A stretch of 29,702 nt of DNA from GWB1-37-8 sp964646925 (lineage in GTDB: Bacteria > Patescibacteriota > Microgenomatia > Levybacterales > UBA12049). The position numbers and the translations under genes are program-made. Where the stretch lies: NCBI GenBank assembly GCA_964646925.1, contig CAZYIC010000007.1:1-29702 (forward strand), in the 5' to 3' direction. Under the pieces are notes generated by a model, which saw only the letters and a program-made list of their open reading frames with translations, was not told the origin of the DNA and did not search any database. Positions within the stretch are counted from its first letter, which is position 1. Each line of letters starts with the position of its first letter. This document shows positions 7,066 to 13,634 of the stretch, piece after piece.

Positions 7066-7122
7066 ACTTGTTTCAGGATCCCATTGATTAAGGCGGAGAT
7101 GCTGAAATAAATTCAGCATGAC
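7056..7122. repeat. GTCATCCTGA palindromic element R3 overlapping the prs stop
   Basis: Outer arms GTCAT (7056-7060)/ATGAC (7118-7122). Two inner hairpins: ATCCTGAA (7059-7066)/TTCAGGAT (7072-7079) and ATGCTGAA (7099-7106)/TTCAGCAT (7112-7119). The first supplies the prs stop codon (7063-7065). The element ends 11 nt before recR. It could also act on mRNA stability or coupling. Confidence 0.75.
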
Positions 7123-7133
7123 AAAAGAGAAAT

Positions 7134-7772
7134 ATGAAAATACCTAAAGCGATTCAAAGTTTGATTGAGTCTTTTGAGAGATTGCCGGGGATTGGACCCA
7201 AAACCGCCCAGCGTCTTACTTTTTACCTTTTGCACGTTCCCCAAGGTGAACTGGATAGTTTTTCCAATTCAATTCAAAATCTCAAAAAAGGAACAATTAT
7301 TTGCTCTACGTGTTTTGCAGTGGATGAGGGTAATCCATGCAGTATTTGTTCTGATTCACAGCGGGACAAATCTACAATTTGCGTTGTGGAGGAGCCATTA
7401 GATGTTTTGGCTCTTGAGAAAAACGGCAGATACAAGGGTGTGTATCATGTGCTTCATGGGAAAATAGATCCACTAAATAATATTGGCCCGGATGAAATTT
7501 ACATAAAACAACTTTTGGAAAGGGTAAAGGGAGAAGGGGAAGATGTGGATGAAGTGATTCTCGCGACGAATCCGACAATGGAAGGGGAGGCGACGGCAAT
7601 GTATATCGCAAAACAGCTAAAAGTTTCCTCCTTCGCTAAAGCTTCGGAAGGACAAGCAAAACTCAATCTGAAAATTACCAGGATTGGGCGGGGGTTGCCG
7701 ACTGGCGCGGATTTGGAATACGCAGATGAATTAACTCTCCAAAGAGCAATGGAGGGAAGAAGAGAGTACTAA
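7134..7772 (+). CDS. recR: Recombination mediator RecR with FAKASEGQ insert
   Basis: 212 aa. Helix-hairpin-helix (FERLPGIGPKTAQRL), a zinc motif C-x2-C...C-x2-C (CSTCFAVDEGNPCSIC), Toprim domain (VVEEPLDVLALE) and C-terminal RIGRGLPTGADLEYADELTL. RecR works with RecO/RecF to load RecA at gaps. SSFAKASEGQAKL (about residues 165-177) interrupts the Toprim part before a conserved strand; it is encoded by a palindromic repeat at 7629-7652. An AGAG a few nt before the ATG is a weak Shine-Dalgarno. Confidence 0.95.
   Translation: MKIPKAIQSLIESFERLPGIGPKTAQRLTFYLLHVPQGELDSFSNSIQNLKKGTIICSTCFAVDEGNPCSICSDSQRDKSTICVVEEPLDVLALEKNGRYKGVYHVLHGKIDPLNNIGPDEIYIKQLLERVKGEGEDVDEVILATNPTMEGEATAMYIAKQLKVSSFAKASEGQAKLNLKITRIGRGLPTGADLEYADELTLQRAMEGRREY
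7629..7652. repeat. CGCTAAAGCT-core hairpin inside recR
   Basis: TCCTTC (7629-7634)/GAAGGA (7647-7652) around GCTAAAGCTTCG. It shares CGCTAAAGCT with the elements at 5303-5328 and 7990-8015 but has different arms. Confidence 0.75.
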
Positions 7773-7776
7773 AATT

Positions 7777-7785
7777 TGGTAATAT
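7777..7785 (+). promoter_or_regulatory. Extended -10 promoter, leaderless
   Basis: TG-G-TAATAT ends 6 nt before ATG 7792. Confidence 0.4.
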
Positions 7786-7791
7786 TAAGTT

Positions 7792-8250
7792 ATGAATGAT
7801 GATTCGATTTTGGGGGGCACATTAAATCAATTAGGGCAGACGGTAAAGCAGGCGGCAAAACAGGTAGTAAAAATACCGGCCGCTTCCGCCGAAAGCTCCG
7901 GCGAGCCAAAGGAAGAAGAAAAACAGCAGTGGCGGTCGGATGAAGAAAGAATCAGGTTTCTAAAAGATTTGTATGGATCCGTCCAGCCTTCCGCCGACGC
8001 TAAAGCTATGGCGGACAAGGAGGAACAAAAGAAATTATTGGAATTACGTAATCAATTGCATAAAGAAGTCTATTATGATCCGACCTTCAATCCTGTAAAA
8101 AAACAAGAAGAAAGACCAGCAGAGAAAGTTGAAAATGAGAAGAAGCAGGAAATGCAAGATTTGCAGCAAAAAGATGCGAAAAAACCGCAACCATTGGCGG
8201 TGACAAGAGAGCAGAACAAAGCAGAAATGTTTAGAGGAGCAACGGGATAG
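7792..8250 (+). CDS. Charged hypothetical protein with two repeat inserts
   Basis: 152 aa, rich in Lys, Glu and Gln, probably helical/coiled and partly disordered; no signal peptide or membrane segment. The part WRSDEERIRFLKDLYGSVQP looks like the most conserved core. PAASAESSGEP (about residues 29-39) and PSADAKAMADK (about 66-76) are encoded by palindromic repeats at 7887-7903 and 7990-8015. It lies between recR and cysS. I do not recognise the family and give no function. Confidence 0.75.
   Translation: MNDDSILGGTLNQLGQTVKQAAKQVVKIPAASAESSGEPKEEEKQQWRSDEERIRFLKDLYGSVQPSADAKAMADKEEQKKLLELRNQLHKEVYYDPTFNPVKKQEERPAEKVENEKKQEMQDLQQKDAKKPQPLAVTREQNKAEMFRGATG
7887..7903. repeat. Short GC-rich hairpin in the charged protein gene
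   Basis: CGCCG (7887-7891)/CGGCG (7899-7903) around AAAGCTC. It may be a diverged relative of the CGCTAAAGCT-core elements. Confidence 0.55.
7990..8015. repeat. CGCTAAAGCT-core hairpin in the charged protein gene
   Basis: TCCGCC (7990-7995)/GGCGGA (8010-8015) around a 14-nt loop. Arm and loop lengths equal those of the dnaX element at 5303-5328, and the two differ at only a few positions. Confidence 0.75.
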
Positions 8251-8359
8251 GCTTAATTATTAATTTTAAATTTTTAATTTTTATTGAATTTTCAATTATT
8301 AAATTTTAAAACATTTGGATTTGATTAGAAATTAAGAATTAGAAATTAGAAATTCTATT
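8251..8359. repeat. AT-only intergenic tract 3
   Basis: About 110 bp of AATTTT/TTTAAAT words between the charged protein gene and cysS, ending in three near-copies of AGAAATTA just before the cysS ATG. It is related to the tracts at 1465 and 3631. No clear promoter. Confidence 0.5.
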
Positions 8360-9787
8360 ATGTTGAAACTATACAATACCTTAACAAGAAAAATAGAAGA
8401 TTTTAAACCAGTTAAGCCGCCTATTGTAAATATGTATACTTGCGGGCCGACGGTTTACGACTATCAACATGTCGGACACATGAGAAGGTACGTTGGGGAT
8501 GATATTTTAATTCGCGTTCTAGAATACAACAATTTCAGAGTTAAACAAGTCATGAATATTACGGATGTCGGACATTTGGTTTCCGATTCCGATACAGGTG
8601 AGGACAAGATGGAAAAAGGAGCCAGAAAATTCGGAATGAGCGTCTGGGATATTGCCAAAAAATTTGAAAAACAATTTTTCGACTCAATGGATGCTTTAAA
8701 TATTGAAAGACCAGATGTATTGATGCATGCAACAGATTTTATAAAAGAACAAATTTTATTTATTCAGATTCTGGAGCAAAAAGGTTTTACTTACAAAATA
8801 GAAGACGGAATTTATTTTGATACTTCAAAGTTTCCGGATTACGGAATTCTGACAGGTCAGAGGTCGGAAGAATTAAAAAAAGGAGCACGAGTAGAATTTG
8901 TTAAGGGTAAGAGAAGTGTTACGGATTTCGCGCTTTGGAAATTTAGCTATCAAAATGGAAGGGATTTTGATTTGGCCAAAGATACAACTCTTTCACGCCG
9001 GCAAATGGAGTGGAACAGTCCGTTTGGTTTAGGATTTCCGGGCTGGCATATTGAATGCAGCACAATGGCGATAAAAGGTTTGGATGCGGAAACTTTGGAT
9101 ATCCATACCGGTGGAATTGATCATATTTCGATTCATCACACCAATGAAATCGCGCAATCGGAAGCGGCAACAGGTAAGCAATTTGTCAGATTCTGGGTGC
9201 ATCATAATTTTTTGCATGTTGACGGAAACAAAATGAGTAAAAGTATAGGCAATATTTTTACAGTTGATGATGTTATCAAAAAAGGATTTGATCCAATGGC
9301 TCTTCGCTATCTTTATTTGCAAACTCACTACCGCCAGGAAATGAATTTTACATGGGATTCTTTGGAGGCAGCGCAAATCGCATATAAACGTTTAATCGAA
9401 GAGGTCGCAAAATTAAAAAATCCCAAAATCGGATGCGCAGAATACGAGGAGAGATTTTTGGAGGCAGTTAACGATGATCTGAATATGCCTAAAGCACTTG
9501 CAATCGTTTGGGAATTAATCAAATCCGATTATCCGGACTCTGCTAAAGCGGAAAGTTTGTTCAAAATGGATCAGGTTTTGGGACTTGGTTTTGATTCCGC
9601 AAAGCAGAAAAAAAAGGAAATAAAAATTGTTGTTTCCGCAGAAGTGCAAAGACTTATTGGGGAACGCAACCAATTAAGAAAACAGGGGAGTTATATCCAA
9701 GCAGACCACATCAGAAACAAAATCAAAAAATTAGGCTACAATATTAAGGATACGAAAAAGGGAGTGGAGGTAGAAAAAATTAATTAG
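8360..9787 (+). CDS. cysS: Cysteine--tRNA ligase
   Basis: 475 aa, full length. Class I synthetase: zinc ligand Cys28 in TCGPTVYDYQHVGH, with HVGH as the HIGH motif; further zinc ligands in HIECSTMA and GGIDHISIHHTNE; and KMSKS in GNKMSKSIGN near residue 291. The C-terminal anticodon-binding part (LIGERNQLRKQGSYIQADHIRNKI) is complete. It charges tRNA-Cys with cysteine. No repeat insert is visible in this gene, unlike several neighbours. Confidence 0.97.
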   Translation: MLKLYNTLTRKIEDFKPVKPPIVNMYTCGPTVYDYQHVGHMRRYVGDDILIRVLEYNNFRVKQVMNITDVGHLVSDSDTGEDKMEKGARKFGMSVWDIAKKFEKQFFDSMDALNIERPDVLMHATDFIKEQILFIQILEQKGFTYKIEDGIYFDTSKFPDYGILTGQRSEELKKGARVEFVKGKRSVTDFALWKFSYQNGRDFDLAKDTTLSRRQMEWNSPFGLGFPGWHIECSTMAIKGLDAETLDIHTGGIDHISIHHTNEIAQSEAATGKQFVRFWVHHNFLHVDGNKMSKSIGNIFTVDDVIKKGFDPMALRYLYLQTHYRQEMNFTWDSLEAAQIAYKRLIEEVAKLKNPKIGCAEYEERFLEAVNDDLNMPKALAIVWELIKSDYPDSAKAESLFKMDQVLGLGFDSAKQKKKEIKIVVSAEVQRLIGERNQLRKQGSYIQADHIRNKIKKLGYNIKDTKKGVEVEKIN

Positions 9788-9796
9788 TTTTAATAC

Positions 9797-9834
9797 TTGA
9801 CAAACAAATTGCTATGTTATAACATTGTTATAAT
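9797..9834 (+). promoter_or_regulatory. Promoter with palindromic operator of the AbrB/Doc pair
   Basis: TTGACA (9797-9802) is followed by a perfect palindrome, TTATAACA-T-TGTTATAA (9817-9833), which contains both candidate -10 boxes (TATAAC 9818-9823, or TAACAT at a 17-bp spacing) and abuts the ATG at 9835. This is the layout expected for autoregulation by the antitoxin or complex. Confidence 0.7.
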
Positions 9835-10083
9835 ATGTTGCAAAAGATTATTCAGGTAGGTAATTCATTGGCTGTTACAATACCCAGTTCCTTCGTGAAG
9901 GAAGTTAAACTTAGGGCAGGGCAAAGAGTGACGGTTGACGGAGATCCTAATTTGGCTATACTAACGATTCAATCTGCTAAAAAACTTTCGCGGGATGTCG
10001 GGATAACGCCTGAATTTTTGTCATGGCTTAAAAAATTCAATAACAAGTACAAAAGCGCCCTCACAGAGCTTGCTAAAAAGTGA
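9835..10083 (+). CDS. AbrB/MazE-type antitoxin
   Basis: 82 aa. The N-terminal 45 residues (MLQKIIQVGNSLAVTIPSSF ... LRAGQRVTVDGD) are a SpoVT/AbrB swapped-hairpin DNA-binding domain. The C-terminal helical tail (LSWLKKFNNKYKSALTEL) is the likely toxin-neutralising part. The stop overlaps the GTG start of the doc-like gene by 4 nt (GTGA), so the two are translationally coupled. A perfect palindrome overlapping the promoter suggests autoregulation. Confidence 0.88.
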   Translation: MLQKIIQVGNSLAVTIPSSFVKEVKLRAGQRVTVDGDPNLAILTIQSAKKLSRDVGITPEFLSWLKKFNNKYKSALTELAKK

Positions 10084-10472
10084 AGAACGTTAGATATATA
10101 ACTCTTGATGTTGTTTTGGCAATTCACGATGACATGATAGAGCGATATGGAGGCAGCTTCGGAATAAGAGATCTTGGGCTTTTGCAATCTGCGCTTGCCC
10201 GTCCTCAATCTTCTTTTGCAGGTCAAGATTTATATCCAGGGATTTTCGAAAAAGCAGCAGCGCTTTTTCATTCTCTTATTTTCAATCATCCGTTTTTGGA
10301 TGGAAACAAAAGAACAACCATGTCAACAACTGCGCGTTTTTTATTTATAAATGGCTTAGAACTAAATGTAAGCGCTTTAGAGTTTGTTGAGTTTCCCCTT
10401 AAAGTTGGAAATAAACATCTGGATATAGAGCAAATTACGGGGTGGTTAAAGAAAAATACTAAAAACTTTTAA
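10080..10472 (+). CDS. Doc-type Fic domain toxin
   Basis: 130 aa from GTG 10080. The Fic/Doc active-site motif HPFLDGNKRT (about residues 80-89) is complete: His, Phe, Asp, Asn, Lys, Arg. The N-terminus YITLDVVLAIHDDMIERYGG and GIRDLGLLQSALARPQSSF are typical of Doc. Doc toxins phosphorylate EF-Tu and stop translation; the nucleotide and target here are inferred. The last 14 bp overlap the 3' end of the convergent NYN gene. Confidence 0.92.
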   Translation: MKNVRYITLDVVLAIHDDMIERYGGSFGIRDLGLLQSALARPQSSFAGQDLYPGIFEKAAALFHSLIFNHPFLDGNKRTTMSTTARFLFINGLELNVSALEFVEFPLKVGNKHLDIEQITGWLKKNTKNF

Positions 10473-10998
10473 CAAAAGGAAGAAGGTCGGTTTTTGTGAG
10501 CAAGCGGTATTTAGAGCAATTATTTATCATCGCATAGCTTCTTTTGTGAGAGAAGCCAATATATTCAATAAATTTACCTTTTTCTTTGGCTTTTTTAACT
10601 GCCGGTAGCAAATCTGTATCTGAAGAAACAAGAATGATCCTATCGCAAATATTCTCATAGGTTGCAACGAGTATGTCTACTGCAATATTTACATCTACGC
10701 CTTTTTCATGCCATTCTCCGTCAGATTTAAGCAAATATCCTAAAACATAATTAAATCCATTCTTCGTAAGATAGGAAAATAATTTTTGTTGATTGTCATG
10801 CATTTTTTGAGTTTTCTTTGTGCCGTCTGTTTTTATAGCGCCTATATAATAAGTGGCGTTTATTATCTGTTGTTTGCTTGACAACATTTGAGCAAAGCCC
10901 TAAAAATCAAATTGAAGCAAGTCGTGAAGATTCAAGTCTTTCAGCTTGAAGAAAAAATTACTTCCATCAATAAGAACGATACATCTTTTATTCTTCAT
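10459..10998 (-). pseudogene. NYN-domain (LabA/DUF88-like) nuclease gene with one in-frame TAG
   Basis: Reading from ATG 10998 gives MKNKRCIVLIDGSNFFFKLK..., the start of a NYN domain with the acidic motif DGSN, up to codon 33, which is TAG (10902-10900). The same frame then continues for 146 codons with KGVDVNIAVDILVATYEN and VSSDTDLLPAVKKAKEKG, the other NYN metal-site motifs, to the stop at 10461. One base change would restore the protein. Re-initiation at the internal ATG (10887) would give 142 aa without the first catalytic Asp. Alternatives to a true pseudogene: an assembly error, or strain variation. NYN proteins are PIN-like RNases. Confidence 0.85.
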
Positions 10999-11024
10999 TA
11001 ATCTATCTTATCACGTTGAAAGCC

Positions 11025-11060
11025 AAAAAAAATCCTGCAAACGTCTTGCGACCTTGCAGG
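11025..11060 (-). terminator. Intrinsic terminator upstream of the NYN gene
   Basis: On the reverse strand CCTGCAA (11060-11054) pairs with TTGCAGG (11040-11034) around a 13-nt loop, followed by one A and eight T. It lies only about 8 nt after the predicted start of transcription and 27 nt before the NYN start codon. Confidence 0.8.
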
Positions 11061-11074
11061 AGATTTATGAATAA

Positions 11075-11103
11075 ATAATACCATATTTTTCGAAATCCGT
11101 CAA
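11075..11103 (-). promoter_or_regulatory. Reverse-strand promoter feeding straight into a terminator
   Basis: TTGACG (11103-11098), 17-bp spacer, TATTAT (11080-11075). Predicted start near 11068. The RNA would be about 45 nt, nearly all of it the terminator hairpin, unless it reads through into the NYN gene. Confidence 0.7.
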
Positions 11104-11216
11104 TAGGTCAATGAGAAAATTTGACATTCATCTTGGATGTTGAGACAATGCGGAGAATGTAAATTAAATTAACCCCCGGTGTTAACTAGCTTCAAACCTA
11201 AGGAAATTACCGTTTC

Positions 11217-11263
11217 GGCGAAGCTATTTCGATACAGGATCGGTTAGATCGGTTAGATGGATC
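11217..11263. repeat. AAGCTATT...ATCGG dispersed repeat, copy 1
   Basis: Contains AAGCTATTTCGATACAGG followed by ATCGG and tandem GATCGGTTA. The reverse complement of 15409-15450 contains a similar series (AAGCTATTCCGATCCC...ATCGG), so the two may be diverged copies in opposite orientation. Confidence 0.45.
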
Positions 11264-11310
11264 GGTTTTTTAAGACTGTTCCAGAAGTTTTTCATAACCA
11301 GAAGTATAGC

Positions 11311-12468
11311 TTATAGTTTGGCGGGGTTAACGCGGATTATTTTGTCATCTGTTGTGTCCGGAACTCCGCGGCCGTCACGATTATTTGTAGTTATGTAAAG
11401 TAAATTGTCCGGCTCGCCTCGCTGAGCGGGCGAAGCGGGTCCGACAACAACTTCTCTGATTCTTCCGATTTCTCCTTTGAGATGAGAGGTAAGCTTTTTG
11501 TTTTCAATATTATATTCAAATAAGGCTTGTCCTCTTAAGCCCGCAAAAAATATGGAACCGTTTAGGAAAGCAGTTTCGCTCGGCGCCCAAGTGTCCGAAT
11601 CGCTGTTAGTAATTGGCGCTTCCATTCCGTTTTGAGTTTTGTTTCCTGTTATTTCTGGCCAACCATAATTCTTGCCACTTACAATAAGATTTAATTCATC
11701 CAAAGCGCTTTGCCCGTGCTCTGTTTCCCATAAATTTCCGCTGGTATCCCATGCTAAACCCTGCGGATTTCTATGACCAAAACTATAAACCTCATTTCCG
11801 AATGGATTATCAAAAACAGGTTTGCCTTCATCAGTAACTCTTAAAATCTTACCCGCTAAAGAATTGGTGTTTTGAGCAAGAGAAGGATTCTGAGCGTCTC
11901 CGGTTGTTATGTAGAGAAATTTATCCGGCCCGAACTTTATTCTTCCTCCATTATGATTAGATGCGCCGGGAATGCTGTCTACTATGGTTTTTGGGTTTTG
12001 CAATTTATTATTTTCAAATTCAAATCTTACAACCCGGTTAAGGGTATTATCATTAATGCTGGAATAGGTATAGTATAAATAAACAAAATGATTCTTGGAA
12101 AAATCAGGATGAATCGTAATTCCCAAAAGTCCGCCTTCACCTTGTGCTTTTACATCGGTTATAACTGCGATTGGATTCGGATTTAGAGTTTCTTTACTAT
12201 CAATAATTCTGACGCGGCCGGGGCGCTCTGTAAACAAAATACTTTGGTTGGGTAAGAAAACCAGCGCCCACGGAATCTCCAAATTACTTGCTAAAATAGC
12301 CAATCGGGGAACATTTATTTCCTTTTCATTAACTTCAGCGCTATCTAGCGATGGAGTATTTGTAGTAGCTTGCTGTCTAATTTTTTGCGCAAAATTAGCA
12401 TAGACGAAACTTCCGCCTAATATAGCAATTGTTAAGACAGCCAGCAAAATTAATTTTGCTTTTGACAT
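11311..12468 (-). CDS. PQQ-dependent sugar dehydrogenase family protein, membrane-anchored
   Basis: 385 aa. An N-terminal hydrophobic segment (residues about 5-25) anchors or exports it. The beta-propeller motifs of soluble glucose/aldose sugar dehydrogenases follow: GEGGLLGITIHPDF, NHNGGRIKFGPD, YITTGDAQNPS, SFGHRNPQGLAWD and ETEHG. It probably oxidises sugars outside the membrane; PQQ use is inferred from the family, and no PQQ genes are seen here. PASPAQRGEP (about residues 343-352), between the expected VVGP and the DN-LYITT strand, is encoded by a repeat at 11411-11439. The start is 9 nt after a TATAAT on the reverse strand (12483-12478), and the gene is divergent from the hydrolase at 12504. 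Confidence 0.88.
   Translation of the reverse strand: MSKAKLILLAVLTIAILGGSFVYANFAQKIRQQATTNTPSLDSAEVNEKEINVPRLAILASNLEIPWALVFLPNQSILFTERPGRVRIIDSKETLNPNPIAVITDVKAQGEGGLLGITIHPDFSKNHFVYLYYTYSSINDNTLNRVVRFEFENNKLQNPKTIVDSIPGASNHNGGRIKFGPDKFLYITTGDAQNPSLAQNTNSLAGKILRVTDEGKPVFDNPFGNEVYSFGHRNPQGLAWDTSGNLWETEHGQSALDELNLIVSGKNYGWPEITGNKTQNGMEAPITNSDSDTWAPSETAFLNGSIFFAGLRGQALFEYNIENKKLTSHLKGEIGRIREVVVGPASPAQRGEPDNLLYITTNNRDGRGVPDTTDDKIIRVNPAKL
11411..11439. repeat. GGCTCGCC/GGCGAAGCGGG repeat in the dehydrogenase gene
   Basis: GGCTCGCC (11411-11418) and GGCGAAGCGGG (11429-11439) form an inverted pair around a CGCTGAGCG hairpin. The same two blocks occur at 12831-12853 in the next gene, which is on the opposite strand. 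Confidence 0.75.
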
Positions 12469-12503
12469 ATTATGTAAATTATATAATAATAGTTTATTCT
12501 AAG

Positions 12504-13601
12504 ATGTTAAAAAGCATACAAATTCTAACTCTATTTACAATAGCATTATTTGCTGTTTATTTCGTTTCCAATATTAAATCACAGCAAAAGTTTCAAACTT
12601 ACAATACGGATAATTCCGGCAATCTTGAAGAAAAGGGAGAAGTAGCGAGTTCTCCTTATCCGCTTTCCATCGAATATATGCGGACACAGGAATATCCGGG
12701 AAGCGAGATGATTATCGAAGAAACACTTAAGCCGGGCTCTAATTATAGAAGGTACATTGCATCATACAAATCTCAAGGTTTAAAAATATACGGCCTTCTC
12801 ACTATTCCGGACGGCCAACTTCTAAAAAGCGGCTCGCCTGTCGGCGAAGCGGGCTGGCCCGTAATTATATTTAACCATGGTTATATTGCGCCTTCAGAAT
12901 ATCGCACAACAGAACGGTATGTTGCATATGCGGATGCTTTTTCCAGAAACGGATATATAGTTTTTAAGTCTGATTATCGCGGACACGGGGATTCAGAGGG
13001 AAGCGCGACGGGAGGTTATGGTTCACCCGCTTACACGATCGATATTCTAAATGCGGTTAGCTCTATTAAGCGTTTGAAGGACCCGTCAAATGCTAATAGT
13101 CAAGTGTTAATTGTTAATAGTGACAGAATTGGAATGTGGGGACATTCAATGGGCGGATTTATAACTCTTCGTTCAATGGTAATCTCCAAAGACATAAAAG
13201 CCGGAGTAATTTGGGGAGGAGTTGTGGCATCGTACCCGGATTTAATTAGCAGATGGAGACGGGGAAGCACAACCCCTATTCCATTGCCAACAGGGGCAAG
13301 AAGATGGAGAGATCTTTTGACTGCGCAATTCGGTTCTCCGGAGAAAAACCCAAGTTTTTGGAATTCAATTTCTGCCAACTCATATTTGAATGATCTTTCA
13401 GGACAAATTCAACTTCATCATGGAACGGAAGATCAGTCAGTGCCGATAGAGTTTTCTCAAAAGCTGGAAAAAGAACTTAAAAGCGCCGGAAAAATCGTGG
13501 AGTTTTATTCTTATCCCGGAGACGATCACAATATTACCGCTAATTTCAATATCGCCATAAAGCGCTCAGTCGAGTTTTTCGACAAATATCTCAAGATTTG
13601 A
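12504..13601 (+). CDS. Secreted or anchored alpha/beta hydrolase (S9/acylaminoacyl-peptidase type)
   Basis: 365 aa from ATG 12504. An N-terminal hydrophobic segment (IQILTLFTIALFAVYFV) is followed by a linker. The catalytic domain has VIIFNHGY, the nucleophile elbow GHSMGG, the acid in HHGTEDQSVP and the base in GDDHNI. The order fits dipeptidyl-peptidase IV/acylaminoacyl-peptidase-like enzymes acting outside the cell. SGSPVGEAGW (about residues 108-117) is encoded by a repeat and sits just before the conserved PVIIFNHGY strand. The protein at 14387 is a paralogue with the same architecture. Confidence 0.85.
   Translation: MLKSIQILTLFTIALFAVYFVSNIKSQQKFQTYNTDNSGNLEEKGEVASSPYPLSIEYMRTQEYPGSEMIIEETLKPGSNYRRYIASYKSQGLKIYGLLTIPDGQLLKSGSPVGEAGWPVIIFNHGYIAPSEYRTTERYVAYADAFSRNGYIVFKSDYRGHGDSEGSATGGYGSPAYTIDILNAVSSIKRLKDPSNANSQVLIVNSDRIGMWGHSMGGFITLRSMVISKDIKAGVIWGGVVASYPDLISRWRRGSTTPIPLPTGARRWRDLLTAQFGSPEKNPSFWNSISANSYLNDLSGQIQLHHGTEDQSVPIEFSQKLEKELKSAGKIVEFYSYPGDDHNITANFNIAIKRSVEFFDKYLKI
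12831..12853. repeat. GGCTCGCC/GGCGAAGCGGG repeat in the hydrolase gene
   Basis: GGCTCGCC (12831-12838), a TGTC loop, GGCGAAGCGGG (12843-12853). Same family and same DNA orientation as 11411-11439, but here read on the other strand and therefore giving a different peptide. Confidence 0.75.
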
Positions 13602-13626
13602 CATATCGTATTTGAGATACTATTAT
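13598..13626 (+). promoter_or_regulatory. Leaderless consensus promoter
   Basis: TTGACA (13598-13603), 17-bp spacer, TATTAT (13621-13626), ending 8 nt before ATG 13635. The -35 box overlaps the end of the upstream hydrolase gene. Confidence 0.75.
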
Positions 13627-13634
13627 TAGATAAG

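Larger units (their letters stand above)
10999..11310. other. Intergenic region before the NYN gene
   Basis: 312 bp without a gene. It holds, on the reverse strand, a promoter (11075-11103) followed at once by an intrinsic terminator (11025-11060). It also holds a forward TTGACA (11121-11126) with GACAAT 17 bp downstream but no gene behind it, a short inverted repeat TTAAC/GTTAA around a C/G-rich centre near 11170-11186, two direct copies of GATCGGTTA (11238-11255), and two direct copies of CCAGAAGT (11281-11288 and 11298-11305). Confidence 0.6.

Noticed and set aside
10900..10902. TAG as a reassigned sense codon
   Set aside because: TAG clearly ends rpsU, the PRTase and the PH-domain genes in this window, so a global reassignment does not fit; a mutation or consensus error is simpler.
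11121..11149. Forward promoter of a gene in the 10999-11310 gap
   Set aside because: TTGACA-N17-GACAAT exists, but no open frame or structured RNA follows before the convergent dehydrogenase gene.
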